A stretch of 64,000 nucleotides of DNA from Evansella halocellulosilytica (GTDB lineage: Bacteria > Bacillota > Bacilli > Bacillales > Salisediminibacteriaceae): the NCBI RefSeq assembly GCF_002335745.1, contig NZ_NIST01000001.1, positions 727,641 through 791,640 on the forward strand, in the 5' to 3' direction. Positions 60,676 to 64,000 of this stretch are shown here, one piece after another (position 1 is the stretch's first letter; each line of letters opens with the position of its first letter). A program made the translations under genes and the position numbers. Under the pieces are notes generated by a model, which was not told the DNA's origin, ran no database searches, and saw nothing but the letters and a program-made list of their open reading frames with translations.

Positions 60676-60687
60676 CCTAATTTAGAA

Positions 60688-60709
60688 TTGAATACCCCTT
60701 GAATACCCC
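60688..60709 (+). repeat. Tandem 11-bp repeats at the integrase end
   Basis: TTGAATACCCC occurs twice in perfect tandem (60688-60698, 60699-60709), 4 nt beyond the integrase stop codon and about 75 nt from rpsI. Tandem short repeats at this place are typical arm-type binding sites of tyrosine integrases near the attachment site. The core att sequence could not be defined because the far end of the element is outside the window. Confidence 0.6.
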
Positions 60710-60712
60710 GCG

Positions 60713-61888
60713 CTAAAATGTCATGTACTTCTGGAACATCTCCGCTGTTTTCTCCTTCGCCTCATCGGTCACGTGAGTGTAAATATCCATCGTTGTTTGA
60801 ATATCTGTATGACCGAGCCGAGCTTGTACATCTTTGATGGAAGCACCAGCTGCAAACAATAAACTGGCATGAGTATGCCTAAAGGCGTGAACGTTAATTT
60901 GCGGCAACTCTGGATTTTTTTTATAGATTCGCTCCAGCTTTTCATTCAAGTAAGCCAGTCGGCAATAATCCATCTCATGTTTCAACTGATTATAGACCGT
61001 AAAGACAGGCTGCTTATCATCAGATTGAAAAGAAGAAGAAAGTTCTAACGTCAGATAGCGCTGTATTTGCTTGCTACGCCATTTCTTTAAGATCGCCAGA
61101 GTTTCATCGTCTACACTAACCACACGCCGAGAGGCCTTTGTTTTCGATGTCTGGAGCTGCTTTTTGCCACTCATGTGAATTAAAGTCTTTTTCAAGCTGA
61201 CCGTCTTATGATGGAAGTCCACGTCCGACCAATGGAGGGCGTACAGTTCCCCCTTGCGTGCTCCTGTGAAGGCGAGCAGACGAAACATGGTATAAGCCAT
61301 GTCGTCGTCCTGAAGCGCCTCCAGGAAGCTCCTGAGCTCTTCTCGCGTGTAGTAATACTTTTTCTCTTCCAGCTCCGCATTATATTCCATCTCATGTTTT
61401 AGTTTCGGCATCGTGACATAATCCATCGGATTGCGCTTAATAATGTCCATTTTCATGGCATATCGAAAGACCTGGTTTGCTTGTATTTTATAATCCTTGA
61501 AGGTTTTAAGCTCCTGGGCCCACGCGTTGATAGCTTTTTGACAATGCGAGCGGGATATGTTTTTCATTTTGTAAGGACCGAAGAACGGGAGAATCCTCCT
61601 GAATTTACTCTCCAGCGCATACACCGTAGTCGGTTTTACTTCTCTACGATGCTGCTTAAACCATTCCTCAAAAACTTCCTGAAAGGTAATCTGTTCATTT
61701 TGGCGGAGCCCGTGTTCATCTACTTCCACCAATAATTTAGATAGTGCAACCTTTGCTTCTTTTTTTGTTTTGAAGCCCCGTCGTGTGGTTCGTTTCTTTT
61801 TTCCAGTGCGTGGGTCCTTACCGAGATACGCATTAAACATATAAGCGGTGGTACCGTCTTTCTTTGTGTACTTTTTAATGTTTGCCAT
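60713..61888 (-). CDS. Tyrosine site-specific integrase
   Basis: The 391-residue protein has an N-terminal AP2-like arm-binding domain (1-58, KKYTKKDGTTAYMFNAYLGK), a SAM-like core-binding domain (about 65-165) and the catalytic domain (about 175-385) with R211 (TGARKGELYAL), a lysine near 249-251, H334/R337 (HAFRHTH), H360 (LGH) and the nucleophile Y370 (DIYTHV). This is the Tn916/ICEBs1/phage type. ATG 61888 (MANIKKYTKKDG) has GGAAAGGAG upstream; the frame extending to 61948 is rejected. It faces rpsI and lies downstream of the repressor on the same strand. Confidence 0.93.
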   Translation of the reverse strand: MANIKKYTKKDGTTAYMFNAYLGKDPRTGKKKRTTRRGFKTKKEAKVALSKLLVEVDEHGLRQNEQITFQEVFEEWFKQHRREVKPTTVYALESKFRRILPFFGPYKMKNISRSHCQKAINAWAQELKTFKDYKIQANQVFRYAMKMDIIKRNPMDYVTMPKLKHEMEYNAELEEKKYYYTREELRSFLEALQDDDMAYTMFRLLAFTGARKGELYALHWSDVDFHHKTVSLKKTLIHMSGKKQLQTSKTKASRRVVSVDDETLAILKKWRSKQIQRYLTLELSSSFQSDDKQPVFTVYNQLKHEMDYCRLAYLNEKLERIYKKNPELPQINVHAFRHTHASLLFAAGASIKDVQARLGHTDIQTTMDIYTHVTDEAKEKTAEMFQKYMTF

Positions 61889-61907
61889 AATAGTCTCCTT
61901 TCCAATA

Positions 61908-61924
61908 CGCTGGCAGGCTATATA
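61908..61924. repeat. CGCTGGCAGGC direct repeat, left copy
   Basis: CGCTGGCAGGCTATATA (61908-61924) recurs as CGCTGGCAGGCGATATA at 62923-62939 with one mismatch, in the same orientation, 1,015 bp apart. The left copy lies between integrase and repressor, the right copy just after the excisionase-like gene. It may be a binding site of an element-encoded protein. Confidence 0.7.
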
Positions 61925-61940
61925 CAGGAAAGGGAAATGC

Positions 61941-62456
61941 TTATTCAAAAATTAATTCAAGTATGGTTCTAACTTTTTTACGTTTTTCGTCTGTTAAAGA
62001 TTCGTTCTTATAGTACAAGTCAATCTTCATATTAAGAAGATCATGAAGGTCAAATAATCTTCTTCTTAATTCGTCATCTGATAATTCTCTAATAGATTGC
62101 TCTCTGTTTTCTGTTTTCACTTCTTCAATACATGGAAGGCTTACATCTATAGTTCTCATTTTATTTAGGAATTTTTCACTTTTAACAGGCTCATTCCCCT
62201 CATATATAACAAGACCATTCTCAACATCAATATAAGACTCAGAGTAGCCGGCTAATTTCATTAGATAAACAGGTGAAATGTCTAACCCTATAGCAAGCTT
62301 TCTTATTAAGGCGGGTTTAGGTAAATCTTTATAACCGTTCTCTATTTGAGATAAATAAGAATCAGAGTAGCCCGTTCGTTCTTTTAAGTCTAGTAAAGTT
62401 AATTTTTTCTTTTTCCGAATCTCTTTGAGTTTGGCCCCGAATTCTTTAGCATCCAA
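61941..62456 (-). CDS. XRE-family transcriptional repressor
   Basis: The 171-residue protein has an N-terminal HTH_3 domain (about 8-65: FGAKLKEIRKKKKLTLLDLK, then GYSDSYLSQIENG) and a C-terminal region without a recognised peptidase or ligand domain. It is probably the element's maintenance repressor. TTG 62456 is the start, 7 nt after AGGAGGG on the minus strand. It would bind the palindromes at 62506-62522 and 62588-62600 and control both its own operon (with int) and the divergent gene. Confidence 0.88.
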   Translation of the reverse strand: MDAKEFGAKLKEIRKKKKLTLLDLKERTGYSDSYLSQIENGYKDLPKPALIRKLAIGLDISPVYLMKLAGYSESYIDVENGLVIYEGNEPVKSEKFLNKMRTIDVSLPCIEEVKTENREQSIRELSDDELRRRLFDLHDLLNMKIDLYYKNESLTDEKRKKVRTILELIFE

Positions 62457-62491
62457 TAGAAAACCCTCCTTTTTTTAGTTTAATTAACATT

Positions 62492-62520
62492 ATTATCACA
62501 CGTTTACTTTACTAAGTAAA
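62492..62520 (-). promoter_or_regulatory. Leftward promoter for repressor and integrase
   Basis: On the minus strand, TTTACT (62515-62520) and GATAAT (62492-62497) are 17 nt apart. The -35 box lies inside operator O1, so autorepression is expected. Confidence 0.6.
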
Positions 62521-62522
62521 GT
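62506..62522. promoter_or_regulatory. Operator O1, perfect 17-nt palindrome
   Basis: ACTTTACTAAGTAAAGT is a perfect dyad with an 8-nt arm on each side of a central A. It overlaps the leftward -35 region. The core TTACTAAGTAAA is repeated in O2. Confidence 0.8.
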
Positions 62523-62538
62523 TTTTTCTAACTAAAAG

Positions 62539-62567
62539 TTGAAATTTATTTGGAAATGATTTACAAT
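62539..62567 (+). promoter_or_regulatory. Rightward promoter for the excisionase-like gene
   Basis: TTGAAA (62539-62544) and TACAAT (62562-62567) are separated by 17 nt. The start would be near 62574, with O2 15-25 nt downstream. Confidence 0.65.
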
Positions 62568-62587
62568 TAAGTGAGTGGATAATATTC

Positions 62588-62600
62588 TTACTAAGTAAAC
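62588..62600. promoter_or_regulatory. Operator O2
   Basis: TTACTAAGTAA (62588-62598) is a palindrome identical to the core of O1, centred 79 bp away. It sits in the early transcribed region of the rightward gene, just before its ribosome site. Confidence 0.7.
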
Positions 62601-62620
62601 AAAGGGGGAGGACGAAGCTA

Positions 62621-62911
62621 ATGAAGGGTTTTATACCATTGCAAGTCTCAGATGAGTTTAAGAGTAATTATTATGAGTTATTTTATGAACTCAGCAAAGA
62701 AGCTTTTGAAGCTGCTAAAAAAGAAAGTGGAGCGGGGAGGTTTATGACGAAAAAGCAATGTTGTGAGTTTATCGGCATTTCTTTTGGTCATTTGCAAAAA
62801 TTGGAAAAACTTGGCTTGCCAATTATTGAGTTAGAAGGTAAGGTGCTCGTAGATCGTGAGGATGTTATTAAATTCGTGAGTAAATATAAAAAAATTGAAA
62901 ATCTAATATAA
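62621..62911 (+). CDS. Excisionase-like small HTH protein
   Basis: The 96-residue protein has a MerR/excisionase-like winged HTH in its second half (about 42-90: MTKKQCCEFIGISFGHLQKL, then LPIIELEGKVLVDREDVIKF), the layout of Xis and helix-turn-helix domain 17 proteins. It is divergent from the repressor, the usual place for an early gene or excisionase. The N-terminal 40 residues are not recognised. SD GGGGAGGA. Confidence 0.75.
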   Translation: MKGFIPLQVSDEFKSNYYELFYELSKEAFEAAKKESGAGRFMTKKQCCEFIGISFGHLQKLEKLGLPIIELEGKVLVDREDVIKFVSKYKKIENLI

Positions 62912-63046
62912 AATAATTAAATCGCTGGCAGGCGATATATAAACAAGGAAAATATGGTTAAATGAGGGCCAACACATCGAAGGATAAGTGAAAAACTAAG
63001 AACAAAAGCAATTATTAGGTCACAATCAGTCAGAAGAAGAAATAGT

Positions 63047-63086
63047 CGATTATCTCCCAAATTGTTGGAAGATAATCGGCTTTTTT
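63047..63086 (+). terminator. Terminator downstream of the excisionase-like gene
   Basis: CGATTATCT (63047-63055) and AGATAATCG (63070-63078) form a 9-bp stem, followed by GC and a T run (63081-63086). It lies 136 nt after the gene. Confidence 0.8.
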
Positions 63087-63412
63087 CTATTGATGAAATC
63101 CCTTTAAAAAATCTCAGAAGGGGAGACTCGTGATATTTTACCGTGTTTTAAGCTTTCCGAACAATTAAATAAAGTCATCGATTTTATATTAAATCTTCTA
63201 TCAGTCACAGAACAAAGTAGCTGTCGTTTGAGGAAGCTTTTTCCCTTAGAGATACCTCAAACTCAAAAATGTTCCTCCGTTCCTGGTTTTTTCGAGAAAA
63301 CTTTATATGCGTAACATGCATATATATAATATTTTTATTTATAGTCTTTACTTAAAAAAAAGAGGAACCAAGGTACATAAACCTGTGACCCCTTGGTATG
63401 ATAGGATTTTGC

Positions 63413-63474
63413 TGTTCCTTTTTGACCTGTGACTCCAGGGACATTCGAGGTACATTCGGGGGTAAAAAGGAACA
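63413..63474. repeat. 11-bp inverted repeat pair with internal direct repeats
   Basis: TGTTCCTTTTT (63413-63423) and AAAAAGGAACA (63464-63474) are perfect inverted repeats. Between them ACATTCGAGG and ACATTCGGGG are near-identical 10-mers (63441-63462). ACCTGTGACTCC (63425-63436) also repeats ACCTGTGACCCC (63381-63392). Confidence 0.75.
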
Positions 63475-63487
63475 AACCGGTCGATTT

Positions 63488-63571
63488 TACTTGCGTACAT
63501 GCAAAAACGGCATGATTATGTTCTACCCCTGTAAACGCCTACATCTTATAATACTTGCACACATGCAAAAA
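63488..63571. repeat. TACTTGCRYACATGCAAAAA direct repeats
   Basis: Two 20-nt copies (63488-63507 and 63552-63571) differ at two adjacent positions and are 64 bp apart. Each contains the palindromic core GCATGT/ACATGC half-sites, typical in size and layout for protein-binding iterons. Confidence 0.75.
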
Positions 63572-63580
63572 TGACCGCAA

Positions 63581-63645
63581 AATAGGAACATTTAGGCCGA
63601 AAAAGGAACATTTTGACCCCAAAAAGAAACAAAGCAGGAACAAAA
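63581..63645. repeat. Tandem GGAACA iterons
   Basis: AATAGGAACATTTAGGCC, AAAAGGAACATTTTGACC, AAAAGAAACAAAG and CAGGAACAAAAA follow one another with GGAACA at 63585, 63605, 63626 (GAAACA) and 63637. The first units have a 20-nt period. The same GGAACA occurs within the 11-bp inverted repeat upstream. Confidence 0.7.
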
Positions 63646-64000
63646 ATAAGCAGCAAATAAATATATAAATCGAGGATTAAATATCACTCTGATCAAAGCC
63701 TTCAGCGATCAATTATTGTTAGTTATCCCAGTGAAACAATGAAGGGGAAGCGACGGTTGTGGATGATTTGATAAATCTGATCGGTACGTTGCCAAGACGA
63801 GAAAAAGGTATCTGCCTATAGTTGCGCAGCCGGGCGAGTTAAATAGTTACTGAGAAAAAAACCAGGAGTCGTCGATCACTAAAAAGAGCGGACCTTGTCA
63901 CGATAACCAAACAAACGGGGCATAGTTCCACCCAATCGTAAGACATATAAGGTTGCAGAGTAGTAATTATTGCCGGATAATTAAAAAGAGATAAAGTAAG

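Larger units (their letters stand above)
62912..64000. other. Gene-less region of the mobile element with iteron-like repeats
   Basis: No intact gene is seen in 1,089 nt. It starts with the right CGCTGGCAGGC copy (62923-62939). A terminator is at 63047-63086. From about 63270 to 63645 there are repeated GGAACA/TGTTCC motifs, an 11-bp inverted repeat, duplicated ACCTGTGACYCC and duplicated TACTTGCRYACATGCAAAAA. From about 63700 to the end I recognise nothing; stops occur in all frames, and it may be a decayed gene. The element continues beyond the window. Confidence 0.7.

Noticed and set aside
62963-63130. Short plus-strand frame after the excisionase-like gene (contains LEDNRLFSIDEIPL)
   Set aside because: It has no start codon or ribosome site and runs through the terminator at 63047-63086.

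Overview
The window is a low-GC, Gram-positive chromosome segment from a member of the Bacillaceae. Gene content, gene order and protein sequences match Bacillus throughout: the ctsR-mcsA-mcsB-clpC stress operon, the radA-disA-yacL-ispDF-gltX-cysES block, and the sigH-secE-nusG-rpl-rpoBC and S10-spc-alpha ribosomal clusters. Start codons, Shine-Dalgarno sites and leader RNAs are of Bacillus type. The dispersed repeats remind me of alkaliphilic/halotolerant Bacillaceae, but I cannot fix the genus from sequence alone.

Layout: (1) 1-4865 is the end of an rRNA operon: the 16S-23S spacer (no tRNA genes), 23S, 5S, then a scarred tail with two partial 5S 3' ends, an internally deleted IS1182-type transposase, several terminators and two kinds of dispersed repeat. 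(2) 5060-10605 holds an MgtC-family membrane protein and the CtsR-controlled operon ctsR-mcsA-mcsB-clpC behind a clear operator. (3) 10677-21609 holds radA, disA, yacL, ispD, ispF, gltX, a Cys T-box leader, cysE, cysS, mrnC, rlmB and rae1/yacP. (4) 21618-39942 holds sigH, rpmGB, secE, nusG, rplK, rplA, the L10 leader, rplJ, rplL, a YbxB-type methyltransferase, rpoB, rpoC, an L7Ae-like protein, rpsL, rpsG, fusA and tuf. (5) 39943-40718 is an expanded spacer with repeats and two strong tandem promoters. (6) 40719-55740 is one long ribosomal super-operon from rpsJ to rplQ, including secY, adk, map, a KOW protein, infA and rpoA. (7) 55741-60670 holds a repeat array, ecfA1-ecfA2-ecfT-truA, the L13 leader and rplM-rpsI. 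(8) 60688-64000 is the left end of an integrated mobile element placed directly after rpsI: tandem 11-bp repeats, a tyrosine integrase, an XRE repressor, a divergent excisionase-like gene, paired operators, then about 1.1 kb without genes that carries iteron-like repeats.

Together the genes make and fold the transcription and translation machinery, charge Glu and Cys tRNAs, mature rRNA, degrade misfolded protein and make c-di-AMP. Most cellular genes are ordinary. The unusual material is between the genes. A family of hairpin-ended elements sits 30-60 nt upstream of radA, sigH, secE, nusG and rplJ, and related units lie in the rRNA spacer. Two 21-22 nt periodic GGATAAA arrays share a lead-in. 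One structured unit is inserted into the 23S precursor stalk. 5S fragments persist downstream of the intact 5S. The mobile element at the right edge is cut by the window end. I found no CRISPR array, no toxin-antitoxin pair and no defence cassette, and I do not claim a new enzymatic system.
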